Source of the DNA: Paraburkholderia ginsengiterrae
GTDB lineage: Bacteria > Pseudomonadota > Gammaproteobacteria > Burkholderiales > Burkholderiaceae
Direction of reading: 5' to 3'
Length of the DNA: 64,000 nucleotides
Assembly: GCF_001645125.1 (NCBI RefSeq)
Contig: NZ_LXKA01000065.1
Span: 62,001 to 126,000 of the forward strand
Every line of letters starts with the position of its first letter. The first letter of the stretch is position 1. Position numbers and translations under genes: made by a program. Positions 11,579 through 20,088 of this stretch are shown one piece after another. The notes beneath the pieces were generated by a model. The model had not been told where the DNA came from. It saw only the letters and a list, made by a program, of their open reading frames with translations, and made no database searches.

Positions 11579-12343
11579 TCAGTGGCGCAGTTTGTAGCCG
11601 GACGCGAGCATGCGCATCGCGATGACGGCCAGCACCACAAAGAAACCGGCAACGATCGCGAGGCTTACGAGCGGATCGATATCCGACATCCCGAAGAAAC
11701 CGTAGCGAAAGCCGTCGATCATGTAGAAAAAGGGATTGAGCCGCGACACTTCGCGCCACACCGGCGGCAGCGTGTGGGTCGAGTAGAACACGCCCGACAG
11801 GAACGTGAGCGGCATGATCAGAAAGTTTTGGAACGCAGCCAGTTGATCGAATTTTTCCGCCCAGATGCCGGCGATCAACCCGAGCGTGCCGAGAATCGCC
11901 GCGCCGAAAATCGCAAACAGAATGATGAGCAGCGGCGCGTTGAAGCTGATCGGCACGAACCAGATCGTCACGATGAACACGCCGAAGCCGACCGCCAGCC
12001 CGCGCACGACGGCGGCGAGCACATACGCACCGAACATCTCGTAGTGCGACAGCGGCGGCAACAGCACGAACACCAGGTTGCCGGTGATCTTGGACTGGAT
12101 CAGTGAAGACGAACTGTTTGCGAAGGCATTTTGCAACACGCTCATCATCACGAGGCCCGGAATCAGAAAACTCGTGTATTCGACACCGGGATAGACCTGC
12201 ACGTGACCGCGCAACGCGTGGCCGAAAATCGTCAGATACAGGAGCGCGGTGATGACGGGCGCCAGCACGGTCTGGAACGACACCTTCCAGAAGCGCAGGA
12301 GCTCCTTGTAAAACAGCGTATTGAACCCGCTATAGCCGCTCAT
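11579..12343 (-). CDS. yadH: ABC-2 type exporter permease (YadH type)
   Basis: The 254-residue inner-membrane protein has six hydrophobic helices and the ABC-2 domain signature. A conserved LSGVFYSTHTLPPVWR motif is near the last third, before NPFFYMIDGFRYGFFG. The N-terminus FNTLFYKELLRFWKVSFQTV is the amphipathic coupling segment of this family. Its start overlaps the ATPase gene by 4 bp (12340-12343), so the pair forms one exporter. The substrate is unknown; NodJ and capsule exporters are distant relatives. The placement between mla and bolA/murA suggests an envelope substrate, but that is inference. Confidence 0.9.
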   Translation of the reverse strand: MSGYSGFNTLFYKELLRFWKVSFQTVLAPVITALLYLTIFGHALRGHVQVYPGVEYTSFLIPGLVMMSVLQNAFANSSSSLIQSKITGNLVFVLLPPLSHYEMFGAYVLAAVVRGLAVGFGVFIVTIWFVPISFNAPLLIILFAIFGAAILGTLGLIAGIWAEKFDQLAAFQNFLIMPLTFLSGVFYSTHTLPPVWREVSRLNPFFYMIDGFRYGFFGMSDIDPLVSLAIVAGFFVVLAVIAMRMLASGYKLRH

Positions 12344-13272
12344 GCAAGCCCCTCGATCACTTCCGGACCGTTCATGATCTGAACGAACACATCTTCGAGA
12401 TCCGCTTTACGGACTTCGATTTCTTCGAACGTGCAGCCCGCCGCGCGGCACTGCGCGAGAATCTTTTCGACGTCGTCGTAGCTCGCGAGGCGCAGCAGAT
12501 GCTGGCGGCCATTGCCGTTGCCCGCGCCGCCTTCCACCTCGAGCGCGCGCAGATCGGTCGGCAGCACGCCTTGCGCGAAGCGCAGGAACAACTGCGTGCC
12601 GGCAAAACGCTGCAACAGCGTGCTAGTGCGATCCAGCGCCACCACCTCGCCGCGCCGCAGCATTGCGATGCGGTCGCACAGCGCTTCGGCTTCTTCCAGG
12701 TAGTGCGTGGTCAGCACGATGGTGTGGCCTTCGCGATTCAGGCGGGAAATGAATTTCCACAGCGTTTGGCGCAATTCGACGTCGACACCCGCGGTCGGCT
12801 CGTCGAGCACGATCACCGGCGGCCGGTGCACCAGCGCCTGCGCGACCAGCACACGGCGCTTCATGCCGCCCGACAGCGCGCGCATGTTGGCGTCCGCTTT
12901 TTCGGTGAGGTCGAGATTGGCCATGATCTCGTCGATCCACGCGTCGTTGTTGCGCAGCCCATAGTAGCCGGACTGGATGCGCAAGGTTTCGCGAACCGTG
13001 AAGAAGGGATCGAACACGAGTTCCTGCGGCACCACGCCGAGCGCGCGGCGCGCGTCGCGGAAATCGCTGACCACGTCGTGGCCGCGCACCGCGATACTGC
13101 CCTCATCGGCACGCGCGAGACCGGCCAGGATGCTGATAAGCGTCGTCTTGCCCGCGCCGTTCGGACCGAGCAGTCCGAAGAACTCGCCTTCTTCCACCGT
13201 GAGGCTGACGCCCTTGAGCGCTTGCAAGTCCTTGTAGCGCTTCTTGACGTTACGAATTTCTATGGCTGACAT
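12340..13272 (-). CDS. yadG: ABC exporter ATP-binding protein (YadG type)
   Basis: The 310-residue ATPase carries Walker A GPNGAGKTTLIS, signature ALSGGMKRRVLVAQAL, Walker B VIVLDEPTAGVD and the switch His in LTTHYLEEAEALCD. The C-terminal 75 residues form the extra domain typical of DRA/NodI-like exporter ATPases and end in LEDVFVQIMNGPEVI. It is paired with the overlapping ABC-2 permease. A TATAAT hexamer lies about 115 bp upstream of the start. Confidence 0.93.
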   Translation of the reverse strand: MSAIEIRNVKKRYKDLQALKGVSLTVEEGEFFGLLGPNGAGKTTLISILAGLARADEGSIAVRGHDVVSDFRDARRALGVVPQELVFDPFFTVRETLRIQSGYYGLRNNDAWIDEIMANLDLTEKADANMRALSGGMKRRVLVAQALVHRPPVIVLDEPTAGVDVELRQTLWKFISRLNREGHTIVLTTHYLEEAEALCDRIAMLRRGEVVALDRTSTLLQRFAGTQLFLRFAQGVLPTDLRALEVEGGAGNGNGRQHLLRLASYDDVEKILAQCRAAGCTFEEIEVRKADLEDVFVQIMNGPEVIEGLA

Positions 13273-13343
13273 GACTGTGGGCCGCGTGTGCCGCGGCGCC
13301 TAAAGGAACCCTGAGGTGCCCTGAGAGGGCGCACAAGTACAGG

Positions 13344-13377
13344 AAAAAACGGAATTGGGGCCGGTTATGAGCCCCAA
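13344..13377 (-). terminator. Hairpin with T-run between mlaB and the yadGH pair
   Basis: TTGGGGC (13355-13361) and GCCCCAA (13371-13377) form a 7-bp stem. Leftward transcripts meet TTTTTT six bases after the stem. It may end the mla transcript. It also lies just downstream of a TATAAT box, so it could act as a leader structure for yadGH. Confidence 0.5.
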
Positions 13378-13387
13378 AAAACGTTTG

Positions 13388-13393
13388 ATTATA
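13388..13393 (-). promoter_or_regulatory. Candidate -10 box for yadGH-bolA-murA
   Basis: A perfect TATAAT reads leftward in the context GCCCTATAAT. No good -35 match sits 16-18 bp away. The same decamer occurs upstream of mlaF at 17778-17787. Confidence 0.35.
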
Positions 13394-13516
13394 GGGCAAA
13401 AATCTGCGGCCCTATCTCTTAAGAAGACCCCAGGCCGCCTGAGGTTTTACCCTGCGCGAAGCGTCACGTTCAGGGGCGATCAGGCGCAGAGCCGGGCAAG
13501 TGACGCGATGAGAGCG

Positions 13517-13810
13517 TCAATGTCGCTCTGGGAGAAGGGTATCGACGCCGTAGGCTTGTGCGAGGCTGGCGAGACCAGCCGGCAGATTGACAATCTCGAA
13601 CGTGGCGCCACGTGCCTGAGCGGCACGCTGCCACGCGAGGAGGACGGCCAGCGCGGACGAGTCGAACTGCGCAAGCGCCGCGCAGTCCACGCCGTTCGCG
13701 CCCGCCGCGATACGTTGCAAACCCGCTGCGAGCGCGGCGTTCGCGCTCGCGTGGGTCAGCGTCGCGCCGCTCGCGAAGCAGTTTGCGACGGGGCTCAGCA
13801 CTTCGCTCAC
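13517..13810 (-). CDS. mlaB: STAS-domain protein MlaB
   Basis: MlaB is the cytosolic STAS subunit that stabilises the MlaF ATPase in the MlaFEDB phospholipid transporter. The 97-residue protein contains the STAS core around ANGVDCAALAQFDSSALAVL, with the DSSALAVL turn and helix characteristic of the family. It starts at a GTG (13810) that overlaps the mlaC stop as GTGA. This position sets the start, although the frame is open further upstream. It is the last gene of the mla operon here. Confidence 0.9.
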   Translation of the reverse strand: MSEVLSPVANCFASGATLTHASANAALAAGLQRIAAGANGVDCAALAQFDSSALAVLLAWQRAAQARGATFEIVNLPAGLASLAQAYGVDTLLPERH

Positions 13811-14439
13811 GACTGCTTGCCTGCGGCGAGCTGCTGGTTGCGCTGCGTGAGGAACTGGATCAGTCCGTCCACGCCCTTCTGCTGGATCTGCTCGTTGAAC
13901 TGCTGCTGGTACGCCTGGATCAGCCATGCGCCCAGCACGTTGATGTCATACACGCGCCAGCCTTGCGGCGTCTTGTACAGACGGTAGTCGAGTTCGATCG
14001 GCGAGCCGTTGTTCATCACGACCGAGCGCACCACCGTGTCGGTGTCGTCCGGGTTCATGCGGAAAGGCTTGTACTGGATCTGCTGGTCGCGCACCTGAGC
14101 CAGCGCGCCCGAGTACGTGCGGATCAACAGCATCTTGAACTGCTCGACCACGGCGTTTTGCTGGTCGGGCGTGGCGGTGCGCCAGTTGCGGCCCATCGCC
14201 AGTTGCGTGGTGCGGCGGAAGTCCGTGTAAGGCAGGATCTTCTCGTTGACCAGCTTGGTGATGTGCGTAATGTCGCCTTGCTGGATCGACTTGTCGCTGC
14301 GGATCTCATCGATCACCTGCTGGGTGACGGTCTTGATCAGGCCGTCCGGCGAGCTGCTGTCGACGGTTTGTGCCGATGCACCCGCACTGACGAACGAGAA
14401 CAACGCAGCGAACAGCGGAATCAGGAAGAATTTTTTCAT
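13807..14439 (-). CDS. mlaC: Periplasmic phospholipid-binding protein MlaC
   Basis: MlaC shuttles phospholipids across the periplasm between the MlaA complex and MlaFEDB. The 210-residue precursor starts MKKFFLIPLFAALFSFVSAG, with signal cleavage expected after ASA near residue 23. It continues with family segments DEIRSDKSIQQGDI, DFRRTTQLAMGRNWRTA and the late motif GWRVYDINVLGAWLIQAY. The ATG at 14439 is preceded by AAGGCAGGG. It is coupled to mlaB by GTGA and lies downstream of mlaA. Confidence 0.95.
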   Translation of the reverse strand: MKKFFLIPLFAALFSFVSAGASAQTVDSSSPDGLIKTVTQQVIDEIRSDKSIQQGDITHITKLVNEKILPYTDFRRTTQLAMGRNWRTATPDQQNAVVEQFKMLLIRTYSGALAQVRDQQIQYKPFRMNPDDTDTVVRSVVMNNGSPIELDYRLYKTPQGWRVYDINVLGAWLIQAYQQQFNEQIQQKGVDGLIQFLTQRNQQLAAGKQS

Positions 14440-14553
14440 ATCGAGCCCTGCCTTAAAAAGAGTGCAACCGTTTGAGACGACATTAGCACGCGAGTTCAGC
14501 AGCAATCCATGCGCAAACTGCGAGAGTCGTATCGACTTGTTACGGCAGCACGA

Positions 14554-15516
14554 TCAGTGCAATTTGAATGACGGAAAATTAAAACGCGACGGCGGAACCA
14601 GTTGGCCAGCCGGAATCTGCGTGGTTTCAGGACCGCCGTTCAGGTCCAGCGGCGGCGTTTCGGAGCTGCCGGACGCGGCTGCGGGTGCGGCGGCGGCCGA
14701 AGCGGCCTGCGGCGGCGTTGCCGCGGCCGTGCCCGAAGCAGGCGCGCTGCCCTCGACGTCTTCATACTTCGGCAACGGCGCTTCGTCCCCGTAGTTCGGC
14801 AGCGCCTGCGACTGCTTGCCGTCCGACAGCAGATACTGGCGGCGTTGCAGATACGCATTGCGGACAAACGAATACTTGTCGAGCGCGGCACCTTCCAGCA
14901 CATCGCTCGCGCTCAGCAGGTTCGCGCGCGTGTTGATCACGTTCAGGCTGTACAGCGCCCAGCTCAGGCCCGGAGGATCGATATAGCTGAGCGGGTTCAC
15001 GTAGTAGTTGCCGATCGAGCCGACCGCGTCGCGCACGGTGCTCGGCCCAAACAACGGCAGCACCAGGTACGGACCCGCCGGCACGCCATAATGGCCGAGT
15101 GTCAGACCAAGGTCGTTTTCGTGCTTGGGCAGCTTGGCAAGCGTCGCCACATCGAACAGGCCACCGACGCCGAACACCGTGTTGATCACGATCCGCATGA
15201 TGTCTTCGACACCGTCGGTGATCTTCAGCTGCAGCAGGTTGTTCGCCGCAATGTAGACGTCGCCGATGTTCGAGAAGAAGTTCGTCACGCTGTCGCGTAC
15301 CGGCTGCGGCGTGATAAACACGTAGCCCTTGGCGACCGGCTTCAACGCGTACTGGTCGAGCTTGTCGTTGACGGTGAACATCGTACGGTTCAAACCTTCG
15401 AACGGATCGCCCTTGGTCGGCGTCTGTACGGTCGTGCAGCCGGCGAGCAGCGCGGCGGCTACTGCCAGCTTGCCGGCCTGAAAGGCGCGCACGCCGCTTT
15501 TGCGGGGGGTCTGCAT
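14554..15516 (-). CDS. mlaA: Outer-membrane lipoprotein MlaA (VacJ) with Ala/Pro-rich tail
   Basis: MlaA removes misplaced phospholipids from the outer leaflet and passes them to MlaC. The 320-residue protein has a lipoprotein signal with lipobox LAGC (Cys27). Core motifs are DPFEGLNRTMFTVND, NFFSNIGDVYIAANNLLQ, GLTLGHYGVPAGPYLVLPLFGPS and NPLSYID. After about residue 250 there is a 70-residue Ala/Pro/Ser-rich tail absent from the E. coli protein (about 250 residues). Unlike E. coli, where mlaA is unlinked, the gene lies inside the operon between mlaD and mlaC. Confidence 0.96.
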   Translation of the reverse strand: MQTPRKSGVRAFQAGKLAVAAALLAGCTTVQTPTKGDPFEGLNRTMFTVNDKLDQYALKPVAKGYVFITPQPVRDSVTNFFSNIGDVYIAANNLLQLKITDGVEDIMRIVINTVFGVGGLFDVATLAKLPKHENDLGLTLGHYGVPAGPYLVLPLFGPSTVRDAVGSIGNYYVNPLSYIDPPGLSWALYSLNVINTRANLLSASDVLEGAALDKYSFVRNAYLQRRQYLLSDGKQSQALPNYGDEAPLPKYEDVEGSAPASGTAAATPPQAASAAAAPAAASGSSETPPLDLNGGPETTQIPAGQLVPPSRFNFPSFKLH

Positions 15517-15527
15517 TCTTGTTCTCC

Positions 15528-16070
15528 TTATTGACCGGCCGCGCCGGAGGCCGGCAAGCCAGGCGCGGGCGCTGCCGCGGGTGCGGCCGCGGAGGCGGCC
15601 GGCTTGGACGCGCCCGAATCGGCGGCCTTGCTATACAGGAACTGCCCAATGAGGTTTTCCAGCACGATCGCCGACTGCGTCATGGCGATGGTGTCCCCCG
15701 CCTTGAGCATCTCGCTGTCGCCGCCGGGTTCGAGCCCGATGTATTGCTCGCCGAGCAGCCCCGAGGTCAGGATCTTCGCCGACGTGTCTTTCGGAAACTG
15801 GTATTGCTTGTCGATGTCGATTGTGACGACAGCCTGGTAGGCATTGCTGTCGAAGCCGATCGAGGCGACCCGGCCGACCGTCACGCCCGCGCTCTTCACG
15901 GGTGCGCGCGCCTTCAGTCCGCCGATATTGTCGAACTTGAGCTTGACCGGATACGTTGCCTGGAACGACAACGAGCTCATGTTGCCGGCCTTCAGCGCGA
16001 GAAACAGCAGCGCCACGAAACCCAGCACCACGAACAGGCCGACCCAGAAGTCGAGAGCAGTCTTTTTCAT
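15528..16070 (-). CDS. mlaD: MCE-domain phospholipid transporter subunit MlaD
   Basis: MlaD is anchored in the inner membrane and forms a hexameric MCE ring on MlaE. The 180-residue protein starts MKKTALDFWVGLFVVLGFVA, a single helix. The MCE domain follows (residues about 35-115) with KLKFDNIGGLKARAPVKSAG and VTVGRVASIGFDS, then ILTSGLLGEQYIGLEPGGD. The last 28 residues are Ala/Pro-rich. The ATG at 16070 gives the standard N-terminus. It lies between mlaE and mlaA. Confidence 0.95.
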   Translation of the reverse strand: MKKTALDFWVGLFVVLGFVALLFLALKAGNMSSLSFQATYPVKLKFDNIGGLKARAPVKSAGVTVGRVASIGFDSNAYQAVVTIDIDKQYQFPKDTSAKILTSGLLGEQYIGLEPGGDSEMLKAGDTIAMTQSAIVLENLIGQFLYSKAADSGASKPAASAAAPAAAPAPGLPASGAAGQ

Positions 16071-16159
16071 CGTTATCCCAAAGTGAATCCACCACGCCGC
16101 CGGCACTCCCCGCCGCGCGCTCAATCAAGCGCCTGCGGCGGACAACGCGCGGCGCAGTC

Positions 16160-16927
16160 TTAGCTGAACATCAGTGCGGTCAGCAGAAAGTCGAGACCAA
16201 GCACCGCAAGCGACGCATACACGACCGTTTTGGTCGTAGCCCGCGACACGCCTTCCGGCGTCGGCTTGGCTTCATAGCCTTGAAACAGCGCCACGAACGT
16301 CACGGCAAGGCCGAACACCACGCTCTTGACGACCCCCGCGCCCACATCGCGCCAGACATCGACGCCGCCCTGCATTTGCGACCAGAACGCGCCGGCGTCG
16401 ACACCGATCAGCAGCACCCCCACCACATAACCGCCGAGCACGCCGACCGCGCTGAAAATTGCGGCCAGCACCGGCATCGAGATGATGCCCGCCCACAGGC
16501 GCGGTGCGACCACGACCTTGACCGGGTCGACCGCCATCATTTCCATGGCCGTGAGTTGCTCGCCCGCTTTCATCAGGCCGATCTCGGCGGTGAGCGACGT
16601 GCCGGCGCGTCCTGCGAACAGCAGCGCCGTGACCACCGGCCCGAGCTCACGCACGAGCGACAACGCGACCAGCAGTCCGAGCGCCTGCTCCGAGCCGTAA
16701 CGGTTCAGCGTGTAATAGCCCTGCAGGCCGAGCACGAAGCCGACGAACAGCCCCGACACGGCAATGATCACCAGCGAATAATTACCTACGAAGTGGATCT
16801 GCTTCGTGACAAGACGTGGCCGGCGCAACAATGGGAAGAACTCGAACACGAGCCGGAAGAAAAAGCGCGTGGCGTAGCCGGCCGTGCCCAGCCCGTCGAG
16901 CACCGAGCGGCCGATCGAACTGATCAT
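16160..16927 (-). CDS. mlaE: Phospholipid ABC transporter permease MlaE
   Basis: MlaE is the membrane subunit of the retrograde phospholipid transporter. The 255-residue protein has about five helices and the MlaE family signature LVRELGPVVTALLFAGRAG, followed by TAEIGLMKAGEQLTAMEMM and the MPVLAAIFSAVGVLGGY helix. It overlaps mlaF by 4 bp (16924-16927), which fixes the start and implies coupled translation. Confidence 0.96.
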   Translation of the reverse strand: MISSIGRSVLDGLGTAGYATRFFFRLVFEFFPLLRRPRLVTKQIHFVGNYSLVIIAVSGLFVGFVLGLQGYYTLNRYGSEQALGLLVALSLVRELGPVVTALLFAGRAGTSLTAEIGLMKAGEQLTAMEMMAVDPVKVVVAPRLWAGIISMPVLAAIFSAVGVLGGYVVGVLLIGVDAGAFWSQMQGGVDVWRDVGAGVVKSVVFGLAVTFVALFQGYEAKPTPEGVSRATTKTVVYASLAVLGLDFLLTALMFS

Positions 16928-17745
16928 GACTGACCTCCGCCAATGCCGAAGTCCGCCGCAAGCGGCGTCTGGCTGGGATAGTGGAATTTGAACGGGCCGT
17001 CCGGCGCGCCGTCGATGAACTGGCGCACCGTGGGATCGGTCGACGCCCGCAGTTCAGCGGGCGTGCCTTCGGCATGAACTCCGCCGTTGGCGAGGAAATA
17101 CACGTAATCGGCAATCGCGAACGATTCCGGCACGTCGTGCGTGACGAGGATCGAGGTGGCGCCCAGCGCCTGATTCAGCGCGCGAATCAGATTCGCGGTG
17201 ATGCCGAGCGAAATCGGATCGAGGCCGGCGAACGGCTCGTCGTACATCATCAGTTCCGGGTCGAGCGCGATGGCGCGTGCAAGCGCCACGCGCCGCGCCA
17301 TACCGCCCGAAATCTCCGACGGCGCCAGATCGCGCGCGCCGCGCAACCCGACCGCGTTGAGCTTCATCAACACGAGGTCGCGAATCAGTTCTTCTGGGAG
17401 GTCGGTGTGCTCACGCAGCGCGAAGGCGACGTTCTCGAATACCGACATGTCGGTGAACAGCGCGCCGAACTGGAACAGCAAGCCCATCTTGCGGCGCAGC
17501 GCATACAGGCCGTCGCGCGTTTGCTGGCCGACATCCTGGCCGTGGAACAGGATCTGGCCGCGCTGCGCGCGCACCAGACCGCCGATCAGACGGAGCACCG
17601 TGGTTTTGCCGCAACCCGAGCCGCCCATGACCGCGACGACCTGGCCGCGCTTGAAGCGCAGATTCAGGTTCGACAGGACGAGCCGGTCGCCATAACCGAA
17701 GTCGACGTCGCGCAGCTCGAGTAGGGTCTCGGGGGAAGAAGACAC
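16924..17745 (-). CDS. mlaF: Phospholipid ABC transporter ATP-binding protein MlaF
   Basis: MlaF powers the MlaFEDB complex. The 273-residue ATPase shows Walker A GGSGCGKTTVLR, signature SEISGGMARRVALARAIALD, Walker B YDEPFAGLDP and the switch His in VTHDVPESF. Its C-terminal 25 residues (PLAADFGIGGG) form the extension that in E. coli handshakes with the neighbouring subunit and MlaB. It is the first gene of the mla operon, 95 bp after thiE. Confidence 0.96.
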   Translation of the reverse strand: MSSSPETLLELRDVDFGYGDRLVLSNLNLRFKRGQVVAVMGGSGCGKTTVLRLIGGLVRAQRGQILFHGQDVGQQTRDGLYALRRKMGLLFQFGALFTDMSVFENVAFALREHTDLPEELIRDLVLMKLNAVGLRGARDLAPSEISGGMARRVALARAIALDPELMMYDEPFAGLDPISLGITANLIRALNQALGATSILVTHDVPESFAIADYVYFLANGGVHAEGTPAELRASTDPTVRQFIDGAPDGPFKFHYPSQTPLAADFGIGGGQS

Positions 17746-17777
17746 GTAACTGACAGTCCTTTTACACGGAAGGCCGA

Positions 17778-17783
17778 ATTATA
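17778..17783 (-). promoter_or_regulatory. Candidate -10 box for the mla operon
   Basis: TATAAT reads leftward, 33 bp upstream of the mlaF start, in the context GCCCTATAAT. No clear -35 box is present. The short distance to the start codon would give a leader of about 25 nt. Confidence 0.4.
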
Positions 17784-17839
17784 GGGCCATCATCGAAAAG
17801 CTGCCGTGAGGTGCCCTGTCCCTTAACGAAACGTGACCA

Positions 17840-18943
17840 TTATCGCGTAAACCCTTGCTGCAATGCAGAAACGGCGGCAGCGGGATCCGCCGCCTCCGTA
17901 ACCGCTCGCACCACGGCCGCGCACCCGACTCCCGTCGCCAGTACGTCCGGCAGCACTTGCAGGTCGATGCCGCCGATCGCCACCAGCGGCACGACGCCGT
18001 CGAGCAGCCGCACATAACGGGCAAGGCGCTTGAGACCCTGCGGCGCGGTCGGCATGACCTTGGTGGTGGTCGGAAACACCGCGCCCAAGGCGATGTAGCT
18101 GGGCCGGAAATGCAGCGCCTTCAGAATCTCGTAGAAACCGTGCGTCGACAGGCCGAGCCGGATGCCGGCCGCGGCCAGCGCGGACAGGTCCGCCGTGTGC
18201 ACGTCCTCCTGGCCGAGGTGGACGCCGTAGGCACCCGCGTCGAGCGCCGCCCGCCAGTGGTCGTTGATGAACACCTGGGCGTCGAGCTGGCGGCCGGCGG
18301 CCACGCAGCGAGCGATTTCACTCTTCAGCTCGTCGGCGGGTTCCGCCGATTTGCGGCGCAACTGGACCGTCTTCACGCCGAAACCCACCACCCGCTCGAC
18401 CCATTCCGCGGTCGGCAGCACCGGGTAGAGGCCGAGCCGGTCCGGACAGCGCGCGAACGCTTGCGCCGGCGCCTCAGGCAAGCCGGTCAGACGCGGGAAG
18501 CGGCTGAGATCGGCGGGGAAGGCATCGTCGGCGCGGGTTTCGTCGCCGTCGCGCCAGGCGAGCGCCAGCACCAGCGCGTCGTGCGGATCGAAACCGCAGT
18601 CGAGGAACGCGGCCAGCGCGGCGATCCAGTCTTCCGCGAGATGACCTTCGAGGCGGTATTTTTCACCGCCCAGATGCAGCGTCGCCTTGTCCTGCGCGGC
18701 TTCCACCACGCCGGTGCCCTGCACCAGCCAGCGCGCCACCTGCTCGCCATGCTCCTGCGCATCGGCGATGACGATCAGGTCGCCGCCGTTCGGCTCGTCC
18801 GGCGCGGTCAGGCAAATGCGCCACGGCGCGTGGGTCGGCGGCCAGTCGCCGAGCCGGGCGCGAATGCGCTCCGCGGCTTCCGTGAGTTCGTCGGCGGGCG
18901 GCCAGAAGAGGTCGCGGTCTTTCAATGCCAAAGTCTGCGTCAT
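17840..18943 (-). CDS. thiE: Thiamine-phosphate synthase ThiE with a long N-terminal extension
   Basis: ThiE couples HMP-pyrophosphate to the thiazole phosphate to give thiamine phosphate. The catalytic barrel fills roughly residues 160-367. It shows [58 protein letters not shown] and VAIGGID. Family members are usually about 210 residues, and the extra N-terminal 160 residues are unassigned. They contain [19 protein letters not shown] and [20 protein letters not shown], faintly like the end of a ThiD-type kinase. The start at 18943 is fixed by an ATGA overlap with thiG. It is last in the thiOSGE operon. Confidence 0.93.
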   Translation of the reverse strand: MTQTLALKDRDLFWPPADELTEAAERIRARLGDWPPTHAPWRICLTAPDEPNGGDLIVIADAQEHGEQVARWLVQGTGVVEAAQDKATLHLGGEKYRLEGHLAEDWIAALAAFLDCGFDPHDALVLALAWRDGDETRADDAFPADLSRFPRLTGLPEAPAQAFARCPDRLGLYPVLPTAEWVERVVGFGVKTVQLRRKSAEPADELKSEIARCVAAGRQLDAQVFINDHWRAALDAGAYGVHLGQEDVHTADLSALAAAGIRLGLSTHGFYEILKALHFRPSYIALGAVFPTTTKVMPTAPQGLKRLARYVRLLDGVVPLVAIGGIDLQVLPDVLATGVGCAAVVRAVTEAADPAAAVSALQQGFTR

Positions 18944-19761
18944 GCGGCGCTCCCATCTTGATGCCAGAACGGCATGCCGACCACCGGCGTGCTCGCGTGC
19001 GCGCTTTCGCGCTCGGCCATCGGCCCGGCCAGAAATGCCTCGCGGCCGGCCTCGACGCCCAGCGCGAAGGCCCGCGCCATCGCGTCGGGGTGCGTGGCCT
19101 GAGACACGGCCGTGTTCAACAGCACGCCGTCGAAGCCCCACTCCATGACCTGCGCCGCGTGCGACGGCACGCCGAGCCCCGCGTCGACGATCAGCGGCAC
19201 GTCCGGCAAACGCTCGCGCAACACACGCAGACCGTACGGATTAATCACGCCCTTGCCCGTGCCGATCGGCGCGCCCCACGGCATCAGCGCCTCACAGCCG
19301 GCATCGAGCAGACGACGGCCGATCACCAGATCCTCGGTGCAATACGGCAGCACCTTGAAGCCGTCCTTGATCAGTTGCGCGGCCGCTTCGATCAGGCCGA
19401 CCGGGTCGGGTTGCAGCGTGTAGTCGTCGCCGATCAGTTCGAGCTTGATCCAGTCGGTTTCGAAGATTTCGCGCGCCATCTGCGCGGTCGTCACGGCCTC
19501 GCCGACGGTCAGGCAACCGGCCGTGTTCGGCAGGAGGGGCACGCCGTGGCGCTTGAGCAGGTCGAAGAAACCGGCTTCCGCGGTGCCTTCGTTCATCTGC
19601 CGGCGCAACGCGACGGTCACCATGCCGGGCCGCGCCGCCGCGATCGAATCGGACAGCGATTGCAGCGACGGATAGCGCGACGTGCCGAGCAGCACGCGGC
19701 TCGCGAAAGTCTGGCCGTACAGCGTGAGCGCGTCGGCGGTCTGGGGGGAAGTCATTTGCAT
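18940..19761 (-). CDS. thiG: Thiazole synthase ThiG
   Basis: ThiG makes the thiazole phosphate ring from 1-deoxy-xylulose 5-phosphate, dehydroglycine and ThiS thiocarboxylate. The 273-residue barrel shows [16 protein letters not shown] and the imine-forming Lys in [11 protein letters not shown]. It also has the loops [18 protein letters not shown] and [20 protein letters not shown] plus [11 protein letters not shown]. The ATG at 19761 has GGAG about 10 nt upstream; a second ATG follows at 19755. It overlaps thiE by 4 bp and follows thiS. Confidence 0.96.
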   Translation of the reverse strand: MQMTSPQTADALTLYGQTFASRVLLGTSRYPSLQSLSDSIAAARPGMVTVALRRQMNEGTAEAGFFDLLKRHGVPLLPNTAGCLTVGEAVTTAQMAREIFETDWIKLELIGDDYTLQPDPVGLIEAAAQLIKDGFKVLPYCTEDLVIGRRLLDAGCEALMPWGAPIGTGKGVINPYGLRVLRERLPDVPLIVDAGLGVPSHAAQVMEWGFDGVLLNTAVSQATHPDAMARAFALGVEAGREAFLAGPMAERESAHASTPVVGMPFWHQDGSAA

Positions 19762-19824
19762 AATCTTTTGTCTCCGGCAATCCGGCCATGCGTGACGGGG
19801 CGCCTGGGTGGCACTTAACGGCAA

Positions 19825-20022
19825 TTAGCCGCCCGCCACGGGTTGCACGACATCGTGCTTGTCGCCCGGCTGCAGCGCGCGCGCCGCATGCTGGGTGCGC
19901 GCCACGAAATCGCCGTTCAGCGCGACCGCGAACGGCGGACGCGCGCCGTAGGCGGCGAGCGCATCGGCAACAGTCGCGCCGGCGGGCAACGACAACGGCT
20001 TCTGATTGATATGAATGTCCAT
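19825..20022 (-). CDS. thiS: Sulfur carrier protein ThiS
   Basis: ThiS is the ubiquitin-fold carrier whose C-terminal Gly-Gly is adenylated and converted to a thiocarboxylate for thiazole formation. The 65-residue protein has the beta-grasp pattern MDIHINQKPLSLPAGATVAD, then FAVALNGDFVAR, and ends PVAGG, the required diglycine. It lies between thiO and thiG. Confidence 0.96.
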   Translation of the reverse strand: MDIHINQKPLSLPAGATVADALAAYGARPPFAVALNGDFVARTQHAARALQPGDKHDVVQPVAGG

Positions 20023-20088
20023 GGTGTTCGAATACGGTTCAATCGATGGCGAAAGCGGCGCGGTGCGCGGCGACAGAACGCACGACGC

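Noticed and set aside
13355-13987. Rightward 210-codon frame spanning the mlaB region
   Set aside because: It is antisense to mlaB and mlaC. The STAS core and GTGA overlap on the leftward strand are decisive.
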